Source: Chryseolinea soli
GTDB taxonomy: Bacteria > Bacteroidota > Bacteroidia > Cytophagales > Cyclobacteriaceae
Length of the DNA stretch: 64,000 nucleotides
Direction of reading: 5' to 3'
Assembly (NCBI RefSeq): GCF_003589925.1
Contig: NZ_CP032382.1
Location: forward strand, 4,154,001-4,218,000
The notes beneath the pieces were generated by a model. It saw nothing but the letters and a program-made list of their open reading frames with translations, did no database searches and had not been told where the DNA came from. This document shows, one piece after another, positions 28,141-37,062 of this stretch. The translations under genes were made by a program, and so were the position numbers. Position 1 is the first letter of the stretch. The number at the start of each line of letters is the position of its first letter.

Positions 28141-28506
28141 TTTAGTGGAGACTGATATTTTGATGCTAGCGACTCGCCCTTGTTTGGTGAAGAACAAACA
28201 AGAACCACTGACATGCGGTGGACCGGCCAAGGATAGTAGTGGAAAGCCCGAAGTGCGCTGGGTTGGGGTGATGGGCGGACTTGTAACGAATAGCCTGACC
28301 CGAGGTACGAGGGGGGCCGCCAAATGTGCTCGCTAATTATCGATCACCTCGTTTTACTTTTTTTTCGGATGATTGTGTGTCGGCCGCTGATTTTGTTGGT
28401 GAAGAACACCAACAAAGGCGGTCAATTGCCCTTGCCCGCCATACCAATAAAGACACCCCCGCCGTTGTTGGTGTCCCACCAACAACATCTCTCGGTGTGC
28501 TACAAG
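28141..28506. other. Palindrome-rich, gene-free segment with possible structured RNA
   Basis: This stretch between the DUF1080 and htrA genes has no credible ORF. The part 28165-28325 has many short complementary blocks: cttgtttg/caaacaag (28179-28202), ccac/gtgg (28205-28221), gccc/gggc (28246-28276) and ggcgg/ccgcc (28275-28321). That density is unusual for plain intergenic DNA and suggests a folded RNA or a repeat element. Two further perfect hairpins lie at 28392-28416 and 28464-28486. No promoter is evident. Confidence 0.45.
28392..28486. repeat. Pair of related perfect hairpins (GTTGGTG...CACCAAC)
   Basis: tttgttggtg-aagaa-caccaacaaa (28392-28416) and gttgttggtg-tcc-caccaacaac (28464-28486) share the same arm. 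The hairpin at 28179-28202 has a shorter version (ttgtttggtgaagaacaaacaa), with the same ggtgaagaaca centre as the first. The recurrence of one arm in three hairpins points to a repeat family rather than three chance terminators. They lie just past the htrA stop codon and could end its transcript. Confidence 0.6.
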
Positions 28507-29955
28507 CTACCTCACCATAAACGGAATCTCTACCTGCTGTCGCGAGCTGTTAATCCCATACAGATAACCCCTTCCTTTATACTTCCCAAAGAAATCCACA
28601 ATCTCCTCCGGATCCTTCACCCGCACGCGATTGATCGCGATGATCGTGAAGTTCTCCGGCACACCGATTTGTTTCAGAATGCTGTTGTCTTTGATCTTGA
28701 AAACTTTCACCCCGTATTGTGTGGCTTCCAGTTGCGCGCCGATGGCGGTGTTGCTGAAGATCTTGCGTTTGATGATGTCCGTCGTGCCGTTGAGGTTTAC
28801 CAGGGTAAGATTCACGGTGGCCGTTTTGTTGTCGCGGATGTAGGTGAGGGTGATCTTGTCTCCAGGGTAGTGATAGCTGAGTTCTTCTTCGAACGCGCTT
28901 TGCGTGTTCACTTCTGTGTTGTTGATGCGGGTGATGATGTCGCCGGGCTTGAGACCGGCTTCGATGGCAGGCCCGGTTTTTTCGATGCTCTCCAACAGCA
29001 CGCCGTTGAAATTTTTGACCGATGTGCTCAGGTCATACTTGGTGGCGTTCTCAAAGTTGTATTCCACGACGTTGCCGCCGATAAAGCTTTGCTGTACCAC
29101 GCCGTACTTCACGAGGTCGTCAAACACTTTGCGGGCGATGTCGACCGGTACGGCGAACGCGTAGCCTGTGTACGACCCGGTGCGGCTGAGGATGGCGGAG
29201 TTAATGCCGACCAGCTCGCCACTCTTGTTCACCAGCGCTCCGCCCGAGTTGCCGGGGTTGATGGCGGCGTCGGTTTGGATGAACGATTCGATGGGGAACT
29301 TGTCTTCCAGGATGCCAATGCGGCGTCCTTTCGCGCTCACGATGCCGGCCGTGACGGTGGAGGCCAATGAAAAGGGATTCCCTACGGCGACTACCCACTC
29401 ACCGACTTGCAGATTTTTTGAGCTGCCCAATGCGATGGCCGGTAACCCGGATTCGTTGATCTTGATCACGGCCAGGTCAGTGGACGGATTGGTGCCGATC
29501 AGTTCGGCGGGGTAAACGCGTTTGTTATAATTCACTTCAATGCGTTCGGCGGATTCGATCACGTGGTTGTTGGTGATGATGTAGCCATCGGACGCAAAGA
29601 TCACGCCCGAGCCGCTGCTCACTTGTGTGCGCCCGCCGCCTGTGCCTTCGCCAAAAAACCAGTCCCAAGTGGAATAGGTGGCGCCGCGCGAAATGCTGTT
29701 GATGTAGACCACGCTTTGTGTGGCCTTGGCGGCAGCGTCGCTAAAGTCGATGGGCGTTACGGCCGTCGTGGGGGAGGTGGAATAGGAGGGGACCGCAGGG
29801 GAGGTGGTGGCCGGCGAGTCATAGCTTATGGTGTTGAATCGTGTTTCCGATTGGTGCTGAGCCAGTTCCGGTTTGATAAATCCGATATAAAATAAAAAAG
29901 CTCCCCCAAAACCGGCCAGGGCGCCCAATAGGATGATCTTGAATGCGTTTTTCAT
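28507..29955 (-). CDS. HtrA/DegP-type periplasmic serine protease with two PDZ domains
   Basis: 482 residues. An N-terminal membrane segment (IILLGALAGFGGAFLFYIGF) anchors or exports it. The S1C protease triad is His131 (ITNNHVIES), Asp160 (STDLAVIK) and Ser237 (NPGNSGGAL). Two PDZ domains follow, one at about residues 300-385 (GLKPGDIITRINNTEVNT) and one less clear at about 400-480. The enzyme would degrade or refold damaged envelope proteins. It is divergent from the GH3 gene; rseP, another envelope-stress protease, is about 3 kb away on the other strand. Confidence 0.94.
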   Translation of the reverse strand: MKNAFKIILLGALAGFGGAFLFYIGFIKPELAQHQSETRFNTISYDSPATTSPAVPSYSTSPTTAVTPIDFSDAAAKATQSVVYINSISRGATYSTWDWFFGEGTGGGRTQVSSGSGVIFASDGYIITNNHVIESAERIEVNYNKRVYPAELIGTNPSTDLAVIKINESGLPAIALGSSKNLQVGEWVVAVGNPFSLASTVTAGIVSAKGRRIGILEDKFPIESFIQTDAAINPGNSGGALVNKSGELVGINSAILSRTGSYTGYAFAVPVDIARKVFDDLVKYGVVQQSFIGGNVVEYNFENATKYDLSTSVKNFNGVLLESIEKTGPAIEAGLKPGDIITRINNTEVNTQSAFEEELSYHYPGDKITLTYIRDNKTATVNLTLVNLNGTTDIIKRKIFSNTAIGAQLEATQYGVKVFKIKDNSILKQIGVPENFTIIAINRVRVKDPEEIVDFFGKYKGRGYLYGINSSRQQVEIPFMVR

Positions 29956-30119
29956 CTTTTATAAGGAAAGAAAAGTTTTAGTCTCCCTCTGATGGGTGCG
30001 AAAATCAAAAAGTTTCAAATTATTAGCAATAACGCGGCAAACCGCGCGGAAGTTTATCGTGCGGCGGGTATTGAACGATGGGGGGAAACGAGGAGTGTGG
30101 TCGAGCGGTCAAATTTATT

Positions 30120-30127
30120 TAGTTTTG
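30120..30127 (+). promoter_or_regulatory. Possible -7 box (TAGTTTTG) for the GH3-family gene
   Basis: TAGTTTTG matches TAnnTTTG exactly and ends 7 bases before the preferred ATG at 30134, which would make a leaderless or very short-leader transcript. No TTTG is present at the -33 position, so this is tentative. Confidence 0.35.
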
Positions 30128-30133
30128 CAAGGT

Positions 30134-31624
30134 ATGGGTATACGATCTCGCCTGGCAAAACCGATTGCCGCTTACATCGCTTCAGAAACCCGGAAATGGT
30201 CCCTGGACCCTTTTCGTTCACAACAACGGGTATTCGATAAATTGATCGCCGAAGGACGCAACACGCAGTTCGGCCGTGATCATGATTTTCAATCCATAAA
30301 AAATCACGAAGACTTCCGGAAGCGCGTGCCCATTCGCGACTATGAAGACCTGAAGCCCTACATCGAGCGCGTGTTACACGGCGAACGCGACGTGCTGTGG
30401 CCCGGGAAGCCGGCCTATTTTGCCAAAACCTCGGGCACGACGTCGGGTATAAAATATATCCCCATGACCAAGGCATCGGTGGTGCACCAGTTCACCAGCT
30501 CGCGCGATGCCGTTTTGAATTACGTACACGAAACCGGCCGCTCCCAGTTTCTGGACGGTGGCCTCATCTTTCTTTCCGGCAGCCCCGTGCTCGATGAGAA
30601 AGCGGGGATCAAGACCGGGCGCTTGTCGGGCATCATCAACCACCATGTGCCGGCCTATTTGCGCACCAATCAAAAGCCCAGCTACGAAACCAATTGCATC
30701 GATGATTGGGAAGAAAAACTGGACCGCATCATCGACGAAACCCTGAAGGCCGACATGCGTCTCATCTCGGGCATACCGCCTTGGGCGCAAATGTATTTCG
30801 ACCGTATCCGCGCCCGCACGGGCAAGAAAGTAAAAGACGTGTTTCCCAATTTCTCCCTGTTTGTCTATGGTGGGGTGAATTTCGAACCCTATCGCGCCAA
30901 ATTGTTCGACTCTATCGGCAAACCGGTGGACAGCATCGAGACCTATCCGGCCTCGGAAGGTTTTATTGCCTACCAGGATTCCCAGCGCGAACCCGGATTG
31001 CTGTTGCTGCTGAACGGCGGCATCTTCTATGAATTCATTCCCACGGAAGAATACTTCAATGAAAAACCGCGTCGTCTCGGCATCGAAGAGGTGGAGGTTG
31101 GAAAAAATTACGCTGTCATCATCAATAACAATGCTGGACTTTGGGGATACTCCATTGGCGACACCGTGAAGTTTGTTTCGAAGCATCCGTATCGCATTGA
31201 AGTCACGGGCCGCATCAAACATTTTATTTCCGCCTTTGGCGAACACGTCATCGGTGAAGAAGTGGAGAAGGCCATGAAGTTTACCATGGAGAAATTTCCG
31301 GGTGTCGAGCTGATCGAATTTACCGTCGCACCCGAGGTGACACCCACCGACGGGTTGCCGCATCACGAGTGGTTCATCGAATTCGCCAAAGCCCCCGACA
31401 ACCTGGAAGCCTTTGCGCAGGAACTCGACGACCAACTGCGCAAGCTCAACGTGTATTACGACGACCTCATCTCCGGCAGCATCCTGAGCCGGTTGCGCAT
31501 CCGCGACGTGAAGAAAAATGCCTTTATCAGCTATATGCGTTCCATGGGTAAACTGGGTGGCCAGAACAAAGTGCCCCGCCTGTCGAACGACCGCAAGATC
31601 GCCAACGCGTTGAATGCGCTATAA
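30134..31624 (+). CDS. GH3-family acyl-acid amido synthetase-like protein
   Basis: 496 residues from the ATG at 30134; the frame is open upstream to a GTG at 29996, but that extension is Arg-rich and unlike the family. GH3 (plant auxin-responsive) and its bacterial relatives are ANL-type adenylating enzymes. The P-loop-like AKTSGTTSGIKYIPMT and the second motif YPASEGFIAYQ match the family. The C-terminal subdomain has HYHEWFIEF-like sequence (PHHEWFIEF). It would adenylate a carboxylic acid and join it to an amine; the substrate in Bacteroidota is not known. It is 29 bases before dxr. Confidence 0.88.
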   Translation: MGIRSRLAKPIAAYIASETRKWSLDPFRSQQRVFDKLIAEGRNTQFGRDHDFQSIKNHEDFRKRVPIRDYEDLKPYIERVLHGERDVLWPGKPAYFAKTSGTTSGIKYIPMTKASVVHQFTSSRDAVLNYVHETGRSQFLDGGLIFLSGSPVLDEKAGIKTGRLSGIINHHVPAYLRTNQKPSYETNCIDDWEEKLDRIIDETLKADMRLISGIPPWAQMYFDRIRARTGKKVKDVFPNFSLFVYGGVNFEPYRAKLFDSIGKPVDSIETYPASEGFIAYQDSQREPGLLLLLNGGIFYEFIPTEEYFNEKPRRLGIEEVEVGKNYAVIINNNAGLWGYSIGDTVKFVSKHPYRIEVTGRIKHFISAFGEHVIGEEVEKAMKFTMEKFPGVELIEFTVAPEVTPTDGLPHHEWFIEFAKAPDNLEAFAQELDDQLRKLNVYYDDLISGSILSRLRIRDVKKNAFISYMRSMGKLGGQNKVPRLSNDRKIANALNAL

Positions 31625-31653
31625 AAAAATCCACACGATAAATCAGTCTCCGC

Positions 31654-32823
31654 TTGACCACAGATAAAAAGAGAATTGCCATTTTAGGCTCCACCGGTTC
31701 CATCGGCACACAAGCCCTGGATGTGATCGCGTCCCATCCCGATGTGTTTGAGGTGGAGGTGCTGACGGCCCATCACAACGCCTTACTGTTGGTGGAACAG
31801 GCACGCCGCTTCAAGCCCAATGCCGTGGTGATCGTGAACGATGAGCATTACGATTTTGTGCGGGAGTCATTAAAGACCGAACCCATTAAGGTATATGCCG
31901 GCGAAAATGCGTTGAGTTCGGTGGTGCAGATGGATACCATCGACCTGGTGCTGACCGCGCTGGTGGGCTACTCCGGATTGCGCCCTACCATAAAAGCCAT
32001 CGAAGCCGGCAAGGCCATCGCCCTGGCTAATAAAGAGACGCTGGTGGTGGCGGGTGAAATCGTTACTTCTTTGGCGCGTGAAAAGGGGGTGAACATCTAC
32101 CCGGTGGATTCGGAGCATTCGGCCATTTTTCAATGCATCGTGGGCGAGTTCCACAATAAGATCGAAAAGATCATTCTCACGGCCTCGGGTGGACCTTTCC
32201 GGGGAAAGAAGCCTCACGACCTCAAAGGGGTGACCCTGGCGCAGGCCCTGAAGCACCCCAACTGGAGCATGGGCGCGAAGGTCACCATCGATTCGGCGAC
32301 GCTCATGAACAAGGGGCTGGAGGTGATCGAAGCAAAATGGCTTTTTGGGCTTACGACAAAGCAGGTGGAGGTGATCGTGCACCCGCAATCGATCGTTCAT
32401 TCCCTGGTACAATTTGAAGACGGGTCCATGAAGGCTCAAATGGGATTGCCCGACATGCGGCTGCCCATCCAGTTTGCCATGTCGTATCCGGAGCGCCTAA
32501 AGTCCGATTTTCCGCGGTTTGACTTCCTGAACTACCCCTCGCTGACCTTCGAAAAGCCGGATATGGAAACTTTTCGTAATCTTGCGCTAGCATTTGAAGC
32601 CCTGAACCGGGCCGGGAACATGCCCTGCGTGCTCAATGCTGCCAATGAAGTAGCCGTGGCAGCATTTTTGAAGGAGCGGATAGGGTTCCTGGAGATGTCG
32701 GATGTTGTGGAACGATGCCTGGAAAAAATGGATTATATAAAGACTCCTGCCTACGAAGATTACGTAAATACTGACAAAGAGACACGAATCCGGGCTTCCG
32801 AGTTTGTAAATGGCAGGTCTTAG
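31654..32823 (+). CDS. dxr: 1-deoxy-D-xylulose-5-phosphate reductoisomerase
   Basis: 389 residues. The NADPH-binding site is ILGSTGSIGTQALDV near the N-terminus. The metal site Asp/Glu residues are in PVDSEHSAIFQ, and the substrate loop is TASGGPF. The enzyme makes 2-C-methyl-D-erythritol 4-phosphate in the non-mevalonate isoprenoid pathway. The start codon is TTG, with no better in-frame ATG. It is followed by rseP after 44 bases; this dxr-rseP pairing is common in many bacteria. Confidence 0.96.
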   Translation: MTTDKKRIAILGSTGSIGTQALDVIASHPDVFEVEVLTAHHNALLLVEQARRFKPNAVVIVNDEHYDFVRESLKTEPIKVYAGENALSSVVQMDTIDLVLTALVGYSGLRPTIKAIEAGKAIALANKETLVVAGEIVTSLAREKGVNIYPVDSEHSAIFQCIVGEFHNKIEKIILTASGGPFRGKKPHDLKGVTLAQALKHPNWSMGAKVTIDSATLMNKGLEVIEAKWLFGLTTKQVEVIVHPQSIVHSLVQFEDGSMKAQMGLPDMRLPIQFAMSYPERLKSDFPRFDFLNYPSLTFEKPDMETFRNLALAFEALNRAGNMPCVLNAANEVAVAAFLKERIGFLEMSDVVERCLEKMDYIKTPAYEDYVNTDKETRIRASEFVNGRS

Positions 32824-32867
32824 CAGAAATTAAAGGAATTTAACATACTTAACACGAGGATTACAGA

Positions 32868-34238
32868 ATGGAATGGATGATTCAATTGCCGCAGCTCCTT
32901 TTGAGCTTGTCATTTTTAGTGGCGGTGCACGAGATGGGGCACTTGCTGGCGGCGAAATATTTTGGGATGCGGGTGGAGCAATTCTCCATTGGTTTTCCTC
33001 CAAAGATCTGGTCCTTTAAAAAGGGCGAAACCGAATATGCGATCAGCGCGATACCGCTGGGAGGGTATGTGAAGATTTCCGGCATGATCGACGAATCGCT
33101 GGATACCGAAGCCATGAAGCTTCCACCCCAACCCTGGGAATTTCGCGCCAAGCCTGCATGGCAGCGCCTCATTGTGATGCTGGGAGGCATCTTCGTGAAC
33201 GTGGTGGTGGGCGTGTTGATCTTCATCGGCCTGACCTACATCTACGGTGACACCTATTTACTGAAAGATGTGATCAATGAAAGAGGCGGTTTTGCCGTGG
33301 GATCCATCGGCGAATCACTTGGGTTGAAAAGCGGCGACAAGATCGTGGCCATCAACGGCAAGGATTTCGAGTATGCGGATGATATCACCAAACCCGAAAC
33401 TTTACTGAACGCAACGTCCTACACCATCGAGCGCAATGGCGAACGGATGGAAATTGCTATCCCGACAAACTTTATCGAAAAATTTAGTGAGAGAGGAAGT
33501 TCGGAGGATTTTATTGGTCCCCGCGTGGAGGCCGTTGTCGATCGCGTGGAAGATAAAACCATGGCGAAGAAAGTCGGGTTGCAGAACGGCGATCGCATCA
33601 CCGCCATAAACGGTGTGCCGGTAGCCTACCAGGACGAAGTTCTCAAGCAAGTCCGCGCGATAAAGACAAAAACAATCGAGATCAAAGTATTGCGCGCGGG
33701 AAGCACGCTTACGTTTACAGAACCCTTCAATAAGAAAAAACCGGTCATCGGATACTATCCCCAGGTGAAAGAGTTTTTTGCCGCAGCAAAGCACCGGGTA
33801 ACCTATGGGTTAGGCGAATCGATCCCCATGGGAACGAAGCGCGCCTTTGTCATGCTTTTCACACAGGTGAAGGCGTTCGGCAAGTTGGTTACCGGGCAAT
33901 TGTCATTCAAGAAATCGCTGTCCGGTCCATTGGGCATCATGAATGCCTTCGATCCCGGATGGGACTGGGTGCGCTTCTGGTCGCTCACCGGCATGCTTTC
34001 CCTCGTGCTGGCCTTCATGAACCTGTTGCCCATCCCAGCCCTCGATGGCGGCCACGTGATGTTCCTCTCTTATGAGATCATCTCCCGTCGCAAGCCCTCC
34101 GACAAATTCCTGGAAACAGCCCAAAAGATCGGCATGGTCTTCCTCCTTGCCCTCATGGTCCTGATCTTCGCCAACGACATCATGAAGCGATTCCAGTCCG
34201 ACGACGACAACACCGAAGAAACATCAGCCAACTACTGA
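32868..34238 (+). CDS. rseP: Site-2 protease RseP (membrane metalloprotease)
   Basis: 456 residues. The zinc site is HEMGH in the first membrane segment (VAVHEMGHLLAAKYFGM), with the third ligand Asp in LLPIPALDGGHVM near the C-terminus. Two PDZ domains lie between (about 125-200 and 215-290; GLKSGDKIVAINGKDF and GLQNGDRITAINGVPV). RseP performs the second cleavage of anti-sigma factors and clears signal-peptide remnants. It begins with ATG 44 bases after dxr and ends at a very strong terminator. Confidence 0.95.
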   Translation: MEWMIQLPQLLLSLSFLVAVHEMGHLLAAKYFGMRVEQFSIGFPPKIWSFKKGETEYAISAIPLGGYVKISGMIDESLDTEAMKLPPQPWEFRAKPAWQRLIVMLGGIFVNVVVGVLIFIGLTYIYGDTYLLKDVINERGGFAVGSIGESLGLKSGDKIVAINGKDFEYADDITKPETLLNATSYTIERNGERMEIAIPTNFIEKFSERGSSEDFIGPRVEAVVDRVEDKTMAKKVGLQNGDRITAINGVPVAYQDEVLKQVRAIKTKTIEIKVLRAGSTLTFTEPFNKKKPVIGYYPQVKEFFAAAKHRVTYGLGESIPMGTKRAFVMLFTQVKAFGKLVTGQLSFKKSLSGPLGIMNAFDPGWDWVRFWSLTGMLSLVLAFMNLLPIPALDGGHVMFLSYEIISRRKPSDKFLETAQKIGMVFLLALMVLIFANDIMKRFQSDDDNTEETSANY

Positions 34239-34246
34239 CCCCACAT

Positions 34247-34290
34247 AAAAAAAGAAACCGGCAGCCATCAAACTGCCGGTTTCTTTTTTT
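34247..34290 (+). terminator. Very strong rho-independent terminator after rseP
   Basis: An 18-bp perfect stem (arms 34247-34264 and 34273-34290, GC core accggcag/ctgccggt) ends in seven T on the plus strand and seven A on the other arm, so it can also act bidirectionally. It begins 8 bases after the rseP stop. Confidence 0.93.
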
Positions 34291-34415
34291 AGATATATAT
34301 CGTTGCCGTTCCCTTCAACAAGCTCGGCTTCTTATCACAATTCCAGACTACTAACTCCCGGCGTTCCAGCCCAAGCCTCCTGAATTTTGACTTCTAAAAT
34401 TCTCTCCCGAATTTC

Positions 34416-34465
34416 ACTGGCTACTGACTACTGACTTCTGGCTCCTGGATTCTGGCTCCTGACTC
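34416..34465. repeat. Degenerate CTGGCT/CTGACT simple repeat
   Basis: The stretch is built from repeating CT-rich units (actggct, actgact, actgactt, ctggctcctg, ttctggctcctga) with a period of 7 to 11 bases. It abuts the stop codon of kduI. It has no coding sense and looks like slippage-derived or dispersed repeat DNA. Confidence 0.6.
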
Positions 34466-34468
34466 GCA

Positions 34469-35299
34469 CTACCTCAACTCCCCCGGAGCCACTCCATCCA
34501 TATCCCCGTAATCCAAATTCTCCCCCGCCATTCCCCAGATGAACGTATAATTACTCGTCCCCGCTCCGCTGTGAATCGACCACGGCGGCGAGATCACCGC
34601 TTGATTATTTTTCACAAACAAATGTCGGGTCTCCGCGGGCTCCCCCATAAAATGACACACCACTTGGTTGGCGGGGAGATCAAAATAAAAATAGGCTTCC
34701 ATTCGCCGGTCATGCACGTGCGGCGGCATGGTATTCCAGACGCTTCCGGTTTTTAATTCGGTCAGCCCCATTTGGAGTTGGCAGGTCTCCAGCACGCTAT
34801 TCACCAGCAGTTTGCGTATGGTGCGGTGGTTGGATGTTTCGGGTGCGCCAATGGTGACGGTCTCTGCCTCTTCCAAGGTGACCTTGCGCCTGGGATAGGT
34901 AGTGTGTGCAGGGGCGGCGTTGAAATAGAAGAGCGGCTTGTCGGCGCCGGGCTGAAAGGTTACTTCCCGGGTGCCCCGGCCAATGTAGAGCGCTTCTTTG
35001 TTCTCAAGGGTATAGTCCATGCCATCGACGGTCACGCTGCCTTTGCCCCCCACGTTGATGATGCCGATCTCGCGGCGTTGCAGGAAGAAGTCGGCTTTAA
35101 GCGCGTTGAACGTCTCCAGTTGTATCGGTGCCGTGGTGGGGTTGGCGCCGCCGATGATCAGACGATCGTAGTGCGTGTAGCAAACGCTCAGCTCATTTTC
35201 AGGAAAAAGATTCTCCACGAGAAAGGCTTCGCGAAGTTGCTGGGTTTGAAATGTTTTTACGGCGTCGGGATGGATGGCGTAGCGAATTTCGTGTTTCAT
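34469..35299 (-). CDS. kduI: 5-dehydro-4-deoxy-D-glucuronate isomerase
   Basis: 276 residues, typical of KduI. It has the cupin-type metal site PPHVHDRRMEAYFYFDL with the companion His in SIHSGAGTSNYTF, and opens with EIRYAIHPDAVKTF. The enzyme converts 5-keto-4-deoxyuronate to 2,5-diketo-3-deoxygluconate in the breakdown of unsaturated uronates made by pectate or other uronic-acid lyases. It is divergent from the DUF4861 lipoprotein gene, with 213 bases between, and near a KdgF-like cupin, so the locus is probably for polyuronate products. No KduD was found in this window. Confidence 0.95.
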   Translation of the reverse strand: MKHEIRYAIHPDAVKTFQTQQLREAFLVENLFPENELSVCYTHYDRLIIGGANPTTAPIQLETFNALKADFFLQRREIGIINVGGKGSVTVDGMDYTLENKEALYIGRGTREVTFQPGADKPLFYFNAAPAHTTYPRRKVTLEEAETVTIGAPETSNHRTIRKLLVNSVLETCQLQMGLTELKTGSVWNTMPPHVHDRRMEAYFYFDLPANQVVCHFMGEPAETRHLFVKNNQAVISPPWSIHSGAGTSNYTFIWGMAGENLDYGDMDGVAPGELR

Positions 35300-35512
35300 A
35301 AGATCGGATGCAGTGGTGGTGCAATATACTTTAAATTTAAAATGATGCCTTTGCCGTTGAGATGAGGATGAAATCCAGGAGCGTGAAGGCGGGGGGCAAC
35401 CGCATAAAACAGATTCCGGCAGAAAATAAACGATTTACTTTTCATTGTGAGAATAAGTTGATAACATGTACATCCTTTGCATAAACCCGTCGGCGCTGAA
35501 CATCTCTTTGAC

Positions 35513-36712
35513 ATGAAAGAAACTCCTTTAAAAACAAAGTTGAATCCTTACGCCCTGCTGGCCGCCGGATGTATCGCCCTGGCTTCCTGTAGCAAACCCG
35601 GAGCGGCTATCGAGCTCACCAACGAACTGGACCTGGAGCGCACCGAAGTGATCTCCCTCAGTCTGCATTTGCTGGATTCTTCTCTTTATAAAAATGCACA
35701 CCTCCAAGTGAAGGATGCGCAAGGAAATGTATTGCCCAGCCAGGAGTTGGATGAGGATGGTGACGGAAAGCCGGACGAGATCATTTTTCAGTCCACCCTG
35801 AAACCCAAGGAAACCCAAACGGTGTCCATTGAAAGGACGGAAAAAATGAGCGACACCACTACAACCCTGCGGACCTACGCCCGGTTTGTGCCCGAACGCA
35901 TCGACGACTACGCCTGGGAGAACGACCGCGTGGCCTTTCGCACCTATGGCCCCGAAGCCCAGCGTCTCGTGGACGAAAATCAACCCGGTGGAACGCTTTC
36001 CAGCGGAATAGATTGCTGGCTGAAACGCGTGGACTATCCCATCATCAACAAGTGGTATAAAAAGGGCGAGACCGGTGGCACCTATCACCACGACGACGGC
36101 GAAGGATTGGACAACTATCACGTGGGCGCCAGCCGCGGAAATGGAGGCATTGGTGTTTGGAAAAATGATTCCCTTTATGTTTCAAAAAATTTCACGACCT
36201 ACAAGCGACTCGCCAACGGTCCACTCCGGACAGTCTTCGAGCTTACCTATGCGCCCTGGAAGGTAGACGACATCACGGTGAACGAAACCAAACGGATCAC
36301 CATCGACCTGGGCACGCAGATGAGCAAAGTTGAATTAAGACTCAGTACGTCGGCGCCGCTTCCCAATGTCACCATCGGCATCACGCTTCATGATAAGAAA
36401 GGAGAGACCAAGACCGACTCCATCCACGGCTGGACCAGCTATTGGGAACCGCTCGATGATTCTTATCTGGGGACGGGCGTGATCATCAACCCCCAGGATG
36501 TGATCCGCTTCCAGGAATTCCGCACAGAGAAAAAAGATTTGAGTCACCTGTATGTGATCGCCAAACCCATCGATGGCAAAGTGATCTACTACAATGGTTT
36601 TGGATGGAAGAAAGCCGGTCGTTTCGATACGTTCGAAAAGTGGACGGCCTACCTCACGGAGATGGCGCAGCGATTGGCTTCGCCTGTAAAAATAAAATAT
36701 ATCAAAAAATAG
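35513..36712 (+). CDS. DUF4861-family lipoprotein
   Basis: 399 residues from the ATG at 35513. It has a lipoprotein signal with lipobox LASC (ALLAAGCIALASCSKPG), so it is exported and lipid-anchored. The body matches the DUF4861 family: repeated short strands, YTNEKRI-like stretches and an aromatic GWTSYWEPLDD segment. DUF4861 proteins are found in Bacteroidota carbohydrate loci, often with pectin or ulvan genes, but their activity is not established to my knowledge. It is followed by the KdgF-like cupin one base after its stop. Context suggests handling of uronate-containing glycans outside the cytoplasm. Confidence 0.85.
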   Translation: MKETPLKTKLNPYALLAAGCIALASCSKPGAAIELTNELDLERTEVISLSLHLLDSSLYKNAHLQVKDAQGNVLPSQELDEDGDGKPDEIIFQSTLKPKETQTVSIERTEKMSDTTTTLRTYARFVPERIDDYAWENDRVAFRTYGPEAQRLVDENQPGGTLSSGIDCWLKRVDYPIINKWYKKGETGGTYHHDDGEGLDNYHVGASRGNGGIGVWKNDSLYVSKNFTTYKRLANGPLRTVFELTYAPWKVDDITVNETKRITIDLGTQMSKVELRLSTSAPLPNVTIGITLHDKKGETKTDSIHGWTSYWEPLDDSYLGTGVIINPQDVIRFQEFRTEKKDLSHLYVIAKPIDGKVIYYNGFGWKKAGRFDTFEKWTAYLTEMAQRLASPVKIKYIKK

Positions 36713-36713
36713 C

Positions 36714-37055
36714 ATGCCTGTTCTGATAGCCGATGATGCGCCCGTCTTCCAGGTAAGGGACGGTGTTCAACGAAGAGTGATCCACACCAATGACCTCATG
36801 GTGGTGGTGCTCGACTTTGACAAAGGCCCCTGGCCGGTGCCTGAGCCGCCGCATCACCACGTGCATGAACAAATTACGTACGTTGTCTCCGGCGAGCTGA
36901 TCTTTTTTTGTGAAGGCGAACCCGACCAGCGCTTAAAAGCCGGCGACATGTTCAGCGTGCCTTCCGGCAAGCTCCACAAGATTCAGCTCCTTTCGGAGAC
37001 GGGGAGGATCATCGATAGTTTTAATCCCATCAGAGAAGAATTTTTACCAAAATAA
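36714..37055 (+). CDS. kdgF: KdgF-like cupin, unsaturated-uronate linearising enzyme
   Basis: 113 residues, a single cupin domain. The metal-binding histidines are in PPHHHVHEQITYVVSGE, and the second motif is AGDMFSVPSGKLHKI. The overall pattern DGVQRRVI ... HEQ ... GELIF ... KAGD ... FNPIREEF matches KdgF, which linearises 4,5-unsaturated galacturonate or mannuronate monomers to 5-keto-4-deoxyuronate, the substrate of KduI encoded nearby. The gene starts one base after the DUF4861 stop, hence coupled. An alternative is an unrelated cupin, but gene context and motif fit favour KdgF. Confidence 0.8.
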   Translation: MPVLIADDAPVFQVRDGVQRRVIHTNDLMVVVLDFDKGPWPVPEPPHHHVHEQITYVVSGELIFFCEGEPDQRLKAGDMFSVPSGKLHKIQLLSETGRIIDSFNPIREEFLPK

Positions 37056-37062
37056 AAATACC

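Noticed and set aside
28019..28336. ORFs across 28.0-28.5 kb
   Set aside because: They run through hairpins and repeats and show no protein-like pattern.
28392..28486. CRISPR array
   Set aside because: Only two to three hairpins with unequal spacing and no cas genes.
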